Shown here piece by piece: positions 46,009 through 55,998 of a stretch of DNA of 64,000 nt (positions are counted from its first letter, which is position 1; each line of letters starts with the position of its first letter). Source of the stretch: Pseudomonas asiatica (GTDB lineage Bacteria > Pseudomonadota > Gammaproteobacteria > Pseudomonadales > Pseudomonadaceae). The notes under the pieces are model-generated. The model had not been told where the DNA came from and ran no database searches. It saw nothing but the letters and a program-made list of their open reading frames with translations. A program made the translations under genes and the position numbers. The stretch covers positions 1,554,001-1,618,000 of the forward strand of contig NZ_CP157874.1 of the NCBI RefSeq assembly GCF_040214835.1, given 5' to 3'.

Positions 46009-46769
46009 GCCTGGATTTCACCGTGGTGATCCCCGCCCGGCTGCGCTCCACGCGCCTGCCGGGCAAGCCATTGCTGCCGATCGCCGGCAAGCCGATGGTG
46101 CAGCATGTGTGGGAACAGGCCCGCAGGAGCGGCGCCAGCCGCGTGGTCATCGCCACCGACGACGCCAGCATCGTAGAGGCCTGCAAGGCCTTCGGCGCCG
46201 AAGTATTGCTGACCCGTGCCGACCATGAGTCCGGCACCGACCGCCTGGCCGAAGTGGCCGTACACCTCGGGCTGCCGGCCGATGCCATCGTGGTCAACGT
46301 GCAGGGCGACGAACCGCTGATCCCGCCGGTGATCATCGACCAGGTGGCAGCCAACCTGGCGGCGCACCCGGAAGCCGGTATCGCCACCCTGGCCGAACCG
46401 ATCCATGAGCCGGAAACCGTGTTCAACCCCAACGCGGTCAAGGTAATCAGCGACAAGAGCGGCCTGGCCCTGACCTTCAGCCGTGCACCACTGCCCTGGG
46501 CCCGCGATGCGTTTGCCAAGGACCGCAACCAGTTGCCGGAAGGCGTGCCGTATCGCCGCCACATCGGCATGTACGCCTACCGCGTCGGCTTCCTGCAGGA
46601 CTTCGTCAGCTGGGGCCCGTGCTGGCTCGAGCAGACCGAAGCGCTGGAGCAGCTGCGTGCCCTGTGGCATGGCGTGCGCATCCACGTCGAAGACGCCATC
46701 GAGGCGCCTGCCGTGGGCGTGGATACCCCTGAAGACCTGGAGCGCGTACGGCGCTTGCTGGAGGCCTGA
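46005..46769 (+). CDS. kdsB: 3-deoxy-manno-octulosonate cytidylyltransferase (CMP-KDO synthetase)
   Basis: The 254-residue cytosolic enzyme starts within the ycaR stop. It has the nucleotide-binding loop [17 protein letters not shown] (8-24), VQGDEPLIP near 97 and the sugar-binding [13 protein letters not shown] near 185. It activates KDO with CTP for transfer onto lipid IVA. Full length for the family. The stop overlaps the next start. Confidence 0.97.
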   Translation: MSLDFTVVIPARLRSTRLPGKPLLPIAGKPMVQHVWEQARRSGASRVVIATDDASIVEACKAFGAEVLLTRADHESGTDRLAEVAVHLGLPADAIVVNVQGDEPLIPPVIIDQVAANLAAHPEAGIATLAEPIHEPETVFNPNAVKVISDKSGLALTFSRAPLPWARDAFAKDRNQLPEGVPYRRHIGMYAYRVGFLQDFVSWGPCWLEQTEALEQLRALWHGVRIHVEDAIEAPAVGVDTPEDLERVRRLLEA

Positions 46770-47233
46770 TGCGCGTCCTGTTCGTCTGCCTCGGCAATAT
46801 CTGTCGCTCGCCCACCGCCGAAGGCGTGCTACGCCATCAATTGCAAGCTGCCGGGCTTGCCGACCGGGTGCATGTGGCCTCGGCCGGCACCGGCGACTGG
46901 CACGTCGGCAAGGCGCCTGACAGCCGCACCTGCAAGGCAGCGCTGGCGCGTGGCTATGACCTGTCGCAGCAACGCGCCCAGCAGGTCAAGGCGGCGCACT
47001 TTGCCGAATATGACTTGATCCTGGCCATGGACGAGAGCAACCTTGGCCATTTGCGTGCGATGCGCCCGCACACGGCAGTAGCGGAGCTCGACCTGTTCCT
47101 GCGCCGCTATGGCGCAGCGCTGGATGAAGTGCCAGACCCGTACTACGGCGGCGCCGATGGCTTCGAGCAGGTGCTCGACCTGGTTGAAGCGGCGTGCCAG
47201 GCGCTGGTCCTGGAAATCAAGGGGCGGCTATGA
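46769..47233 (+). CDS. Low-molecular-weight protein-tyrosine phosphatase
   Basis: The 154-residue protein has the catalytic P-loop VCLGNICRSP with Cys7 as nucleophile, Arg13 and Ser14, and the general-acid Asp in the DPYYGG motif near residue 125. In other bacteria such enzymes act on tyrosine kinases of polysaccharide export, but none is seen nearby, so the substrate is open. It overlaps kdsB at its start and murB at its end by a few bases, as part of one translationally coupled cluster. Confidence 0.95.
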   Translation: MRVLFVCLGNICRSPTAEGVLRHQLQAAGLADRVHVASAGTGDWHVGKAPDSRTCKAALARGYDLSQQRAQQVKAAHFAEYDLILAMDESNLGHLRAMRPHTAVAELDLFLRRYGAALDEVPDPYYGGADGFEQVLDLVEAACQALVLEIKGRL

Positions 47234-48249
47234 CAGTGCAGTGGCAGGAGCAGGTATCGCTCAAGCCTTACAACACCTTTGGCATCGACGTGAAGGCGCG
47301 GTATTTCACTCAGGCACATGATGACCAGGAGGTGCGCCAGGCGCTGGCCCAGGCGCAGCAAACCGGCGTGCCGGTGCTGGTGATTGGCGGTGGCAGCAAC
47401 CTGCTGCTGACCCGCGATATCGATGCGCTGGTGCTGCATATGGCCAGCCGTGGCCGACGCGTGCTCAGCGACGATGGCGAACGTATCGTGGTCGAGGCCG
47501 AGGCCGGTGAGCCTTGGCACCCGTTTGTGCAGTGGACACTGGCGCAGGGGTGTTGCGGGCTGGAGAACCTCAGCCTGATCCCCGGCACCGTGGGCGCTGC
47601 GCCGATGCAGAACGTGGGCGCCTATGGCGTTGAAATCAAGGACGTATTCGTCGGCCTGACCGCCCTGGACCGCGAGACCGGCGAGTTGCGTGACTTCGGC
47701 CTGGCTGAATGTGCCTTCGGGTATCGCGACAGCCTGTTCAAGCGCAACCCTGGGCGTTGGTTGATCCTGCGTGTGCGTTTTGCCTTGAGCCGAACGCTGC
47801 AGGCTCACCTGGATTACGGCCCGGTGCGCCAGCGGTTGGCAGAGCAGGGCGTGACCGAGCCGACCGCGCAGGCGATCAGCGAGGCGATCTGCAGCATTCG
47901 CCGCGAGAAGCTGCCAGACCCGGCAGAGCTGGGTAATGCCGGGAGCTTCTTCAAGAACCCGGTGGTCTCGGCGGAACTGGTCGAGCGTATCCGTGCGCAG
48001 TACCCGGGAGTGGTGGCGTATCCCCAGGCTGATGGCCAAGTGAAGCTGGCGGCAGGCTGGCTGATCGAACAGGCAGGCTGGAAGGGCCATCGCGAGGGGG
48101 ATGCCGGGGTGCATCGTTTGCAGTCGCTGGTGCTGGTCAACTACGGCCAGGCGAGCGGGGCGCAGATGCATGCGCTGGCGCGGCGGATCCAGGCCGATAT
48201 CCTCGAGCGGTTCGGGGTCGAGCTGGAGATGGAGCCTAACCTCTACTGA
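47230..48249 (+). CDS. murB: UDP-N-acetylenolpyruvoylglucosamine reductase MurB
   Basis: The start is the ATG at 47230 overlapping the previous stop. The 339-residue flavoenzyme shows YNTFGIDVKARYF at the N-terminus, the FAD-binding VLVIGGGSNLLLTRD near 50, SLIPGTVGAAPMQNVGAYG near 115-133 and GNAGSFFKNPVV near 235, with the catalytic Ser in the last. It reduces the enolpyruvyl group using NADPH in peptidoglycan precursor synthesis. The length suggests a type I (E. coli-like) MurB. Confidence 0.97.
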   Translation: MTVQWQEQVSLKPYNTFGIDVKARYFTQAHDDQEVRQALAQAQQTGVPVLVIGGGSNLLLTRDIDALVLHMASRGRRVLSDDGERIVVEAEAGEPWHPFVQWTLAQGCCGLENLSLIPGTVGAAPMQNVGAYGVEIKDVFVGLTALDRETGELRDFGLAECAFGYRDSLFKRNPGRWLILRVRFALSRTLQAHLDYGPVRQRLAEQGVTEPTAQAISEAICSIRREKLPDPAELGNAGSFFKNPVVSAELVERIRAQYPGVVAYPQADGQVKLAAGWLIEQAGWKGHREGDAGVHRLQSLVLVNYGQASGAQMHALARRIQADILERFGVELEMEPNLY

Positions 48250-48261
48250 TTCAGTGCCTGG

Positions 48262-48366
48262 GCTGGCCCTTTCGCGGCTAAAGCCGCTCCCACAGGGACC
48301 TCACAGGGCCTGAGGGTAGTGGGGCCCCTGTGGGAGCGGGTTTACCCGCGAAGAGGCCGGTACAGG
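48262..48366. repeat. REP pair (inverted)
   Basis: Two opposed REP units (GCGGCTAAAGCCGCTCCCACA and TGTGGGAGCGGGTTTACCCG) between the convergent murB and rne genes, just before the terminator. Confidence 0.9.
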
Positions 48367-48382
48367 AAAAACGTCCAGCCAA

Positions 48383-48420
48383 GAAAAAGCCCCGCCAGTT
48401 CGCACTGGCGGGGCTTTTTC
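48383..48420. terminator. Bidirectional Rho-independent terminator between murB and rne
   Basis: The arms GAAAAAGCCCCGCCAGT and ACTGGCGGGGCTTTTTC are exact complements with a four-base loop, giving a T run in both directions. Confidence 0.93.
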
Positions 48421-48435
48421 ATTCAGCCTTGGCTA

Positions 48436-51400
48436 TCAACCGTGATGAGGCTTTTGCTCATCAGTGGCTTCCAGGGCTGGCTCCTCGGTGGCTGCAGCAG
48501 CTTCCTGTGCGGCCTTGGCGGCAGCCTCGGCCTCACGCTTGCGGCGACGCACTTCACGCGGGTCGTTCGGCGCACGGCCGTTGGCCAGCATGACAGTGGC
48601 AGGTTCCACCGCCGCAGGGGCTTCGACCGGTGCAGGCTCGACGGCCACTGGGGCAGGCTCGGCCACCACTTCTGGCTGGGCTTCGACAACCGGGGCAGGT
48701 TGCTCGGCAACCGGAGCGGCTTCGACCACGACCGGGGCCTGCTCGATTTCACCGGCCTCGACGGCAGGCGCTTCTACCGGTGCTTCGGCAACCACTACCG
48801 GTTCGGCAGCAGGTGCTTCGTCGACCACTGGCTGCGGAGCGACTTCGACCACTGGCTCGGCAGTTGCCTCGACCACGGCCACAGGCTCGCTGACCGGCTG
48901 CTCGACCACCGGGGCCACAGCCACTTCTTCAGCCTCGGCAGCAGCTTCGACCTGTTCGACCTTCTCGGCCTGCTCGACCGGCTGGGCGACTTCGCTGTTG
49001 TCGGTTTCCGCTACGGCGGCGACTTCGGCGGTGGCAAGCTCGGCCTGCTGGTTGGCCTGGGCTTCGGCGTCGGCACTGATGTTGCTGCTGGCGACGGCGG
49101 CAGTCACGGCCAGGCCGGCAGCCAGTTCGGCACCCAGCTCGGTGGCCTGATGCGGTTGCGGCTGCTCTTCGCTGCCTTCTTCCTCGCTGCCATCGATCAG
49201 CTCGCCGTTGGCGTTGCGCTGACGCTCACGACGGTTGCTGCGGCGACGCTGACCACGGGAACGGCGGCGCGGGCGCTCGCCATCGGTGCCTTCCTGTTCG
49301 TCCTGCAGCAGCTCTTCGTTCGGCAGTTGCTCTTCGGCCAGCTCGGCAGCCTGCTCGGCGGTTTCTTCGGCTACGCGTGGCTGACGCTCTTCGCGTGGTG
49401 GGCGAGGGGCACGTTCTTCGCGTGGAGCACGTTCTTCACGAGGTGCGCGCTCTTCACGCGGAGCACGTTCTTCACGCGGAGCACGTTCTTCACGCGGAGC
49501 ACGTTCTTCACGCGGAGCACGCTCCTCACGCGGTGCGCGTTCTTCACGTGGAGCACGCTCCTCACGTGGGGCACGTTCCTCGCGAGGTGCACGCTCTTCA
49601 CGCGGGACACGTTCTTCACGGGCTACACGTTCCTCGCGCGGCTGACGTTCCTCACGCTCGGCAGGGGTGGCGTCCAGTGGCTCACGCAGTTCGCGCACGC
49701 GCTCTTCGCCACGGTTGCCGCGGCGGTCTTCGCGTGGCTGGCGTGGAGCACGCTCTTCGCGTGGAGCACGTTCTTCACGCGGTGCACGCTCTTCGCGTGG
49801 GGCGCGTTCTTCACGTGGTGCACGCTCTTCGCGTGGGGCACGTTCTTCACGAGGAGCACGTTCTTCACGAGGTGCGCGCTCGGCACGCTCTTCACGCGGC
49901 TTGCGCTCTTCGTCGCGGCGGCCGTTGCGGTTGCGGCTCTGCTGGCGGCCGTTGCGGCGTTCTTCGTTGCGTGGGCTGCGCTCGGCGGCCGGCTTCTCGG
50001 CGGCAGTGACAACCGGCGCTGCGGCAGGCTCTTCCTTGCCGGCGAACAGGCTTACCAGCGATTTCACCAGGCCCTTGAACAGGCTTGGCTCCGGGGCGAC
50101 CGGGGCAGGGGCGACCGGTGCGGCAGGCTGCGGCTCTTCGACAGTGGCCGGGACCGGCGCGTTGGCGCGGGCCGGGGCGGTCTTGACCGCGGCTTCCTGG
50201 CGAACCAGGGTGCGAGTGGCGGTCGGCTGCGGCGCTTCTTCGGCTTCGGCGGCGGCGATCTCGTAGCTGGACTGGTTGCTCAGCACTTCCGGGTTGTCGT
50301 CGCGCAGGCGCTGGACTTCGAAGTGCGGGGTTTCCAGGTGATCGTTCGGCAGGATGATGATGCGCGCACGGGTACGCAGTTCGATCTTGGTGATCGAGTT
50401 GCGTTTCTCGTTGAGCAGGAAGGCAGCCACCGGGATCGGCACCTGGGCGCGAACTTCGGCGGTGCGGTCCTTCAGGGCTTCTTCTTCGATCAGGCGCAGG
50501 ATGGCCAGCGACAGCGACTCGACGTCACGGATGATGCCGGTGCCGGAGCAGCGTGGGCAGACGATGCCGCTGCTTTCGCCCAGCGAAGGGCGCAGGCGCT
50601 GACGGGACATTTCCAGCAGGCCGAAGCGCGAGATGCGGCCGACCTGGACGCGGGCGCGGTCGGCTTCCAGGCACTCGCGAACACGCTCTTCGACGGCGCG
50701 CTGGTTTTTCGCCGGGGTCATGTCGATGAAGTCGATGACGATCAGGCCGCCGATGTCACGCAGGCGCAGCTGGCGGGCGATTTCCTCGGCCGCTTCCAGG
50801 TTGGTCTGCAGGGCGGTTTCTTCGATGTCGCTGCCTTTGGTGGCGCGCGCCGAGTTGATGTCGATGGACACCAGGGCTTCGGTCGGGTCGATCACGATCG
50901 AACCGCCGGACGGCAGGTCGACCACGCGCTGGAAGGCGGTCTCGATCTGGCTTTCGATCTGGAAGCGGTTGAACAGCGGCACGCTGTCTTCGTACAGCTT
51001 CACCTTGCTGGCGTACTGCGGCATCACCTGGCGGATGAAGGTCAGGGCTTCTTCCTGGGCATCGATGCTGTCGATCAGCACTTCGCCGATGTCCTGGCGC
51101 AGGTAGTCGCGGATGGCGCGGATGATGACGTTGCTTTCCTGGTAGATCAGGAATGGCGCGGCGCGGTCCTGGGACGCTTCCTTGATGGCGGTCCACAGTT
51201 GCAGCAGGTAGTCGAGGTCCCACTGCATTTCTTCGCTGCTGCGGCCAAGGCCGGCAGTGCGCACGATCAGGCCCATGTCGCCTGGCACGGTCAGGCCGTT
51301 CAGGGCTTCACGCAGTTCGTTGCGCTCTTCGCCTTCGATGCGGCGGGAGATGCCGCCGGCGCGCGGGTTGTTCGGCATCAGCACCAGGTAGCGGCCGGCC

Positions 51401-51759
51401 AGGCTGATGAAGGTGGTGAGGGCGGCGCCTTTGTTGCCACGCTCTTCCTTCTCGACCTGGACGATGACTTCCTGGCCTTCGCTCAGCACTTCCTTGATGT
51501 TGACCCGCCCTTCGGGGGCTTTCTTGAAGTATTCGCGGGAGATTTCTTTCAGCGGCAGGAAGCCGTGACGTTCGGAACCGAAGTCGACGAAGGCGGCTTC
51601 GAGGCTGGGTTCGATGCGGGTGATCTTGCCTTTGTAGATGTTGGCCTTTTTCTGCTCGCGCGCGCCGGACTCGATGTCCAGGTCGTAGAGACGTTGGCCG
51701 TCCACCAGGGCTACACGCAACTCTTCGGGTTGAGTCGCGTTAATCAGCATTCTTTTCAT
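48436..51759 (-). CDS. rne: Ribonuclease E
   Basis: The start is the ATG at 51759 ([10 protein letters not shown]), giving 1107 residues. The catalytic half has an S1 RNA-binding domain (about 35-125), catalytic Asp residues in [13 protein letters not shown] (near 300) and VIDFIDM (near 343), and the zinc-link CPRCSGTG (near 401). The C-terminal half is disordered and contains two blocks of the hexapeptide REERAP-type repeat (about 623-675 and 705-787), then an acidic, Ala/Val/Pro/Glu-rich tail; such regions bind RNA and degradosome partners. It carries out general mRNA decay and rRNA/tRNA processing at the membrane. Confidence 0.97.
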   Translation of the reverse strand: MKRMLINATQPEELRVALVDGQRLYDLDIESGAREQKKANIYKGKITRIEPSLEAAFVDFGSERHGFLPLKEISREYFKKAPEGRVNIKEVLSEGQEVIVQVEKEERGNKGAALTTFISLAGRYLVLMPNNPRAGGISRRIEGEERNELREALNGLTVPGDMGLIVRTAGLGRSSEEMQWDLDYLLQLWTAIKEASQDRAAPFLIYQESNVIIRAIRDYLRQDIGEVLIDSIDAQEEALTFIRQVMPQYASKVKLYEDSVPLFNRFQIESQIETAFQRVVDLPSGGSIVIDPTEALVSIDINSARATKGSDIEETALQTNLEAAEEIARQLRLRDIGGLIVIDFIDMTPAKNQRAVEERVRECLEADRARVQVGRISRFGLLEMSRQRLRPSLGESSGIVCPRCSGTGIIRDVESLSLAILRLIEEEALKDRTAEVRAQVPIPVAAFLLNEKRNSITKIELRTRARIIILPNDHLETPHFEVQRLRDDNPEVLSNQSSYEIAAAEAEEAPQPTATRTLVRQEAAVKTAPARANAPVPATVEEPQPAAPVAPAPVAPEPSLFKGLVKSLVSLFAGKEEPAAAPVVTAAEKPAAERSPRNEERRNGRQQSRNRNGRRDEERKPREERAERAPREERAPREERAPREERAPREERAPREERAPREERAPREERAPRQPREDRRGNRGEERVRELREPLDATPAEREERQPREERVAREERVPREERAPREERAPREERAPREERAPREERAPREERAPREERAPREERAPREERAPREERAPREERAPRPPREERQPRVAEETAEQAAELAEEQLPNEELLQDEQEGTDGERPRRRSRGQRRRSNRRERQRNANGELIDGSEEEGSEEQPQPHQATELGAELAAGLAVTAAVASSNISADAEAQANQQAELATAEVAAVAETDNSEVAQPVEQAEKVEQVEAAAEAEEVAVAPVVEQPVSEPVAVVEATAEPVVEVAPQPVVDEAPAAEPVVVAEAPVEAPAVEAGEIEQAPVVVEAAPVAEQPAPVVEAQPEVVAEPAPVAVEPAPVEAPAAVEPATVMLANGRAPNDPREVRRRKREAEAAAKAAQEAAAATEEPALEATDEQKPHHG
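49398..49645. repeat. In-frame 18-base tandem repeat in rne
   Basis: About 13 imperfect 18-base units coding for Arg-Glu-Glu-Arg-Ala-Pro (minus strand). Codon-level variation between units (CGTGGAGCACG, CGCGGAGCACG, CGAGGTGCACG) shows divergence as well as recent-looking identical neighbours. Confidence 0.85.
49735..49890. repeat. Second 18-base tandem repeat block in rne
   Basis: About eight imperfect units of the same Arg-Glu-Glu-Arg-Ala-Pro repeat, separated from the first block by about 90 bases coding for a non-repetitive stretch. Confidence 0.85.
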
Positions 51760-52558
51760 GTTGTACCGTCGGTTTCCGGGCTGCCGGAAACGGCGTTCGG
51801 CACACACGACGTCTCATGGTCGGTGCCAAGGTGCGCAAAGGGTGGCCGGGCCACCCCCGTGTCGAGCGACGTTCGGCACCAGCCGGTTGCCCAGCCTGCC
51901 GTTGTCGCGACGACGCGTCCTGTTTGCTGCGGTGCCAACAAGGCCCCGGTGGCTTCGAATTGGAATCCGAATCAACCAAGCGGGCCTTGTGCACTCAGTC
52001 AGGAGGAGGAATCAACCGTCAGCCGTGGACGCCCGGAGGCATCTGTTCAGGACCTTATCCGCTCGCCAGCCGTTCAGTGGGCTGGTGGGCCGGACGCGGT
52101 GCTACACGGTCCGAGGGCTGTGCATCTCCACCCTGCACGTATCCCTGATAATTCGGGTGCTGCCGCGCGCTGAATCCGCAACGGGTTGCATTTTTCGCCA
52201 GCGCAGGTTCTGCGCTGGCGCCATTCATGTCCAAGGCAGGTATTTCCGAAGCATTCGCCGGGCGTTGCGTGGAAGCGACGGGGCGGGCAGAGGTGCAGCG
52301 AAAAGAATCGGGTAAGCAGGTGAAACACCGCACTTGTCGTTTTTTTTCGGTCTTCTCTACACAGCGCTGGTGGCGATTCCAGGCAATTCGGTAAACTGGC
52401 GAAAACCCCGTAGGACGGCCTCGCGTCCTGGAGAATTGCGTTGGTCAGGGACCGGCTAGGAGCCTGGTGCCGCTGGCCTGCCGCTTTTGGCGGCGTTCGC
52501 GACTATAGCAGCAATGATTAAGTGCTTCAATTCCATAAAAAATTGTTATGATCCCGCC
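51760..52558. promoter_or_regulatory. Divergent rne-rluC intergenic region with long rne leader
   Basis: The 799 bases between rne and rluC hold no convincing gene. A perfect 10-base-pair hairpin (GCCAGCGCAG 52197-52206 / CTGCGCTGGC 52210-52219) lies about 440 bases upstream of the rne start. In enterobacteria the rne leader mediates autoregulation by RNase E; that this leader does the same is inference. A -10-like TATGAT at 52547-52552 lies close to the rluC start. Confidence 0.5.
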
Positions 52559-53515
52559 ATGACGACCAATACCCCTCCGACTTCCGGCGTTCAGCTGATC
52601 GAAGTCGCGCCGGAGCTTGCCGGCCAACGCATCGACAATTTCCTCATCACGGCCCTCAAGGGCGTGCCCAAGACCCTGGTGTACCGCATCCTGCGCAAGG
52701 GTGAGGTACGGGTCAACAAGGGTCGCGTCAAGCCGGAGTACAAGATCCAGGCCGGCGATATCGTGCGGGTACCGCCCGTCCGCCTGCCGGAACGTGACGA
52801 ACCGGCGCCGGTGGCCCAGGGTCTGCTGCAGCGCCTGGAAGCGGCCATCGTCTACGAAGACAAGGCGCTGATCGTGATGAACAAGCCGGCCGGCATCGCC
52901 GTGCATGGCGGTAGCGGCCTGAGCTTTGGCGTGATCGAGGCGCTGCGCCAGTTGCGCCCGGACGCCAAGGAACTGGAACTGGTGCACCGCCTGGACCGCG
53001 ATACCTCCGGCCTGCTGATGATCGCCAAGAAGCGCAGCATGCTGCGTCACCTGCACGCCGCGCTGCGCGGCGACGGTGTCGACAAGCGCTACATGGCGCT
53101 GGTGCGCGGCCACTGGCCGACCTCGAAGAAGCAGGTCAACGCGCCGTTGCTCAAGAGCAACCTGCGCTCCGGCGAGCGCATGGTCGAGGTGAACGACGAG
53201 GGCAAGGAGGCGCTGACCCTGTTCCGTGTGCTGCGTCGCTTCGGCGAGTTCGCCACCATTGTCGAGGCACGCCCGATCACCGGTCGTACCCACCAGATCC
53301 GTGTGCACACCCTGCATGCCGGGCATATGATCGCTGGCGACAGCAAGTACGGCGACGAAGACTTCAGTCGTGAAATTCGTGACTTGGGCGGCAAGCGTCT
53401 GTTCCTGCATGCTTATGCGCTGACCGTACCGCTGCCGGACGGTGGCGAGCTGAAGCTCGAGGCGCCAGTGGATGAAGTCTGGGCGAAAACCGTTGAACGT
53501 CTGAGTGCGTCCTGA
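52559..53515 (+). CDS. rluC: 23S rRNA pseudouridine synthase RluC
   Basis: The start is the ATG at 52559 ([10 protein letters not shown]); no clear Shine-Dalgarno sequence precedes it. The 318-residue protein has an N-terminal S4 RNA-binding domain ([20 protein letters not shown], about 22-41) and the RluA-type catalytic domain with the Asp in HRLDRDTSG near residue 145 and GRTHQIRVH near 243. RluC modifies U955, U2504 and U2580 in E. coli 23S rRNA. Divergent from rne, as in E. coli. Confidence 0.95.
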   Translation: MTTNTPPTSGVQLIEVAPELAGQRIDNFLITALKGVPKTLVYRILRKGEVRVNKGRVKPEYKIQAGDIVRVPPVRLPERDEPAPVAQGLLQRLEAAIVYEDKALIVMNKPAGIAVHGGSGLSFGVIEALRQLRPDAKELELVHRLDRDTSGLLMIAKKRSMLRHLHAALRGDGVDKRYMALVRGHWPTSKKQVNAPLLKSNLRSGERMVEVNDEGKEALTLFRVLRRFGEFATIVEARPITGRTHQIRVHTLHAGHMIAGDSKYGDEDFSREIRDLGGKRLFLHAYALTVPLPDGGELKLEAPVDEVWAKTVERLSAS

Positions 53516-53518
53516 CCT

Positions 53519-54193
53519 ATGAAAAAAGGCTATGAGCTACTGATCTTCGACTGGGACGGCACGCTGGCCGACTCGATCGGGCGTATCGTCGAAGCCATGA
53601 ACGCCGCCGCCGAGCGTGCCGGTGAGGCGCAAAGCAGCGAGAAGGCGGTCAAGGGCATTATCGGCCTGGCCCTGGGCGAGGCGATCCACACCCTGTACCC
53701 GCACCTGGCGCCTGCTCAGGTCGAAAGCTTCCGTCAGCACTATGCCGATATCTACATGGCCCTGGACCAGCAGCCCTCGCCACTGTTCGAGGGTGTGGTC
53801 GAGTCGCTGGATGCCTTCCGTGCCGAGGGGTACCGCCTGGCCGTGGCCACCGGCAAGGCGCGTCGCGGCCTGGACCGGGTGCTCAAGGCCAATGGCTGGG
53901 AGCAGTTCTTCGACATCACTCGCGCCGCCGACGAGACCCGCGGCAAGCCGCACCCGCTGATGCTCGAGGAAATTCTCGGCCATTGCGGTGTCGAACCGGG
54001 GTGTGCGCTGATGGTTGGCGATTCGGCATTCGACCTGCAGATGGCCAGCAATGCCGGCATGCACTCGGTGGCCGTGGGCTATGGTGCCATGTCGCTGCAG
54101 GCGCTGGCCGAGTTTGGTCCGCAGGTGTGCATCGATCATTTTTCCCAGTTGCGTGAGTGGCTGGGTGGTTCCGCAATTCCATTTCCAAGGTAG
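53519..54193 (+). CDS. HAD-family hydrolase (phosphoglycolate phosphatase-like)
   Basis: The 224-residue protein begins three bases after rluC. Motif I DWDGTLADS (residues 11-19), the Thr/Ser motif VATGKARRG near 110, Lys near 139 and motif IV GDSAFDLQMA near 167 define a HAD hydrolase with an alpha-helical cap (subclass I). The substrate is not determined by sequence; related proteins are often called Gph-like. Probably co-transcribed with rluC and sppA. Confidence 0.92.
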   Translation: MKKGYELLIFDWDGTLADSIGRIVEAMNAAAERAGEAQSSEKAVKGIIGLALGEAIHTLYPHLAPAQVESFRQHYADIYMALDQQPSPLFEGVVESLDAFRAEGYRLAVATGKARRGLDRVLKANGWEQFFDITRAADETRGKPHPLMLEEILGHCGVEPGCALMVGDSAFDLQMASNAGMHSVAVGYGAMSLQALAEFGPQVCIDHFSQLREWLGGSAIPFPR

Positions 54194-54199
54194 GTAAGC

Positions 54200-55189
54200 A
54201 TGGCAGACGAATGGAAAGCCCCCGAGGCCGAACCCGAGGAGCGCGAAGAGCGCAAGAGCTGGAAGCTGCTGGAAAAGACCCTGCTGGCAGGTGTTCAGGA
54301 GCAGCGCCGGGCGCGACGCTGGGGGATCTTCTTCAAGTTGCTGGCCTTCGTCTACCTGTTCGGCATCCTGATCCTGTTCACACCGTTGATGGACATGGAC
54401 AAGGCCGCGTCGCGCAGTGTCAGCCATACCGCGCTGGTCGAGGTGCGCGGGGTGATTGCCGACCAGGAGCCGGCCAGCGCCGACAATATCGTCAAGAGCC
54501 TGCGCGAGGCGTTCAAGGACAGCAAGACCAAGGCTGTGGTGATGCGCATCAACAGCCCGGGAGGCAGCCCGGTGCAGTCGGGTTACGTGTATGACGAAAT
54601 CCGCCGTCTGCGGGCCGAATACCCGGCCATCAAGCTGTACGCGGTCATCGCCGATCTTGGCGCTTCCGGTGCCTACTACATCGCCAGTGCAGCGGACGAG
54701 ATCTATGCCGACAAGGCCAGCCTGGTGGGCTCGATTGGTGTGACGGCGGCCGGTTATGGATTTGTCGGCACCATGGAGAAGCTGGGTGTGGAGCGGCGTA
54801 CCTACACTGCAGGCGAGCACAAGGCCTTCCTCGATCCGTTCTCGCCGCAGAAGCCGGAAGAGACCGAGTTCTGGCAGGGCGTGCTGAATACCACGCACCA
54901 GCAGTTCATTGCCATGGTCAAGCAGGGGCGGGGCGAACGCCTGAAGGACAAGGAGCATCCGGAGCTGTTCAGTGGCCTGGTCTGGTCGGGCGAGCAGGCC
55001 AAGGAGTTGGGCCTGGTGGACGGGCTGGGCAGTGCCAGCTATGTGGCGCGCGAGATCGTGGGCGAGAAGGAGTTGGTGGACTTCACCGTGCAGGAGTCGG
55101 CGCTCGATCGCTTCTCCAAGCGTGTGGGGGCCAGTGTGGCTGAGCGCCTGGCGATGTGGATGGGCTTCCAGGGGCCGCAGTTGCGCTGA
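54200..55189 (+). CDS. sppA: Signal peptide peptidase SppA
   Basis: The 329-residue protein has a charged N-terminus and one membrane helix (about residues 46-64), then a single S49 peptidase domain, i.e. the short bacterial form. The catalytic Ser lies in DLGASGAYYIASAADEI (near 156) and the Lys in YADKASLVGSIGVT (near 174). It degrades cleaved signal peptides in the membrane. The gene starts seven bases after the HAD gene with a GGTAAG site. Confidence 0.95.
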   Translation: MADEWKAPEAEPEEREERKSWKLLEKTLLAGVQEQRRARRWGIFFKLLAFVYLFGILILFTPLMDMDKAASRSVSHTALVEVRGVIADQEPASADNIVKSLREAFKDSKTKAVVMRINSPGGSPVQSGYVYDEIRRLRAEYPAIKLYAVIADLGASGAYYIASAADEIYADKASLVGSIGVTAAGYGFVGTMEKLGVERRTYTAGEHKAFLDPFSPQKPEETEFWQGVLNTTHQQFIAMVKQGRGERLKDKEHPELFSGLVWSGEQAKELGLVDGLGSASYVAREIVGEKELVDFTVQESALDRFSKRVGASVAERLAMWMGFQGPQLR

Positions 55190-55212
55190 TCCGGGTTGCC
55201 GGGGGCGCTTTG

Positions 55213-55305
55213 CGCCCCTTCGCGGGCATGCCCGCTCCCACACTGCTCGCGCAAAGCCCGCAGGTTGCACACGCCTGTGGGAGCGGGCGTGACCGCGAAG
55301 GGCCG
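55213..55305. repeat. Divergent REP pair between sppA and maf
   Basis: Two opposed units (CGCGGGCATGCCCGCTCCCACA and TGTGGGAGCGGGCGTGACCG) differ from the other pairs in the loop (GCATGC, GCGTGA). A short stem GGCCGC/GCGGCC and CCAAAATTT follow. They separate convergent genes. Confidence 0.8.
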
Positions 55306-55323
55306 CAGCGCGGCCCCAAAATT

Positions 55324-55902
55324 TCAGGGAATCACCACCCCTTCCTTGGTCAACATATCCACCAATCTAATCAGTGGTAGCCCGATCAGGCTGGTCGCAT
55401 CGCACCCATGTGTGCTCTGAAACAAACTCACCCCCAGCCCCTCGGCCTTGAAGCTGCCGGCGCAGTCCAGCGGCTGTTCCGCCGCCACATAGCGTTCCAC
55501 TCGCTCCCGGTCCAGTTCGCGCAGGTTCACGGTAAACGGCACGCAGTCCACCTGGCAGTGCCCGGTGGCGCTGTTCAGCAATGCCAGCCCGGTCAGGAAG
55601 CTCACCTGCTGCCCGCTGCACTCCAGAAGCTGCTCGCAGGCCCGTTCGAAGGTGTGCGGCTTGCCCAGTACCTGCTCGCCCAGCACCGCAACCTGGTCCG
55701 AACCGATGATCAGATGCCCCGGGTGGCTGCCCGCCAGGGCCTCGGCTTTTTGCCTGGCCAGCCGGCGCACCAGCTCCACCGCCGGTTCGTCATCCAGGCG
55801 CCGCTCGTCTATATCGGGGCTTGCCCAGGTGAAGGGCAGGCGCAGGCGCGCAAGCAGTTCGCGGCGGTAGGCAGAGCTGGAAGCCAGTAACAGAGGAAGC
55901 AT
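55324..55902 (-). CDS. maf: Maf/YceF-type nucleotide pyrophosphatase
   Basis: The start is the ATG at 55902 (MLPLLLASSS) with AGGAG upstream. The 192-residue protein has the Maf signature LLLASSSAYRRELLARL at the N-terminus, the VARRLARQKAEAL-like helix near 62, GSDQVAVL near 83, and EGLGVSLF near 165. The residues resemble the YceF subgroup, which hydrolyses m7GTP and related nucleotides. It faces sppA, and it is divergent from yceD (96-base gap that must hold both promoters). Confidence 0.93.
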   Translation of the reverse strand: MLPLLLASSSAYRRELLARLRLPFTWASPDIDERRLDDEPAVELVRRLARQKAEALAGSHPGHLIIGSDQVAVLGEQVLGKPHTFERACEQLLECSGQQVSFLTGLALLNSATGHCQVDCVPFTVNLRELDRERVERYVAAEQPLDCAGSFKAEGLGVSLFQSTHGCDATSLIGLPLIRLVDMLTKEGVVIP

Positions 55903-55998
55903 GGTAGACTCCTGAATCAGTTGAACAAATTCTATCACGCACGATGCCGCCGAATTTCCTTTGACAGGGGCGGGGGGCATCCCTAGAATGCTGCGCCT

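Noticed and set aside
49398..49890. Regular short repeats that could be taken for a CRISPR array.
   Set aside because: The repeats are in-frame 18-base coding units without unique spacers, inside rne.
48319..52173. A 1284-codon open frame on the plus strand opposite rne.
   Set aside because: It is fully antisense to RNase E, whose protein is clearly recognised; the translation is low-complexity and has no family features. High GC and the 18-base repeat keep this frame free of stops.
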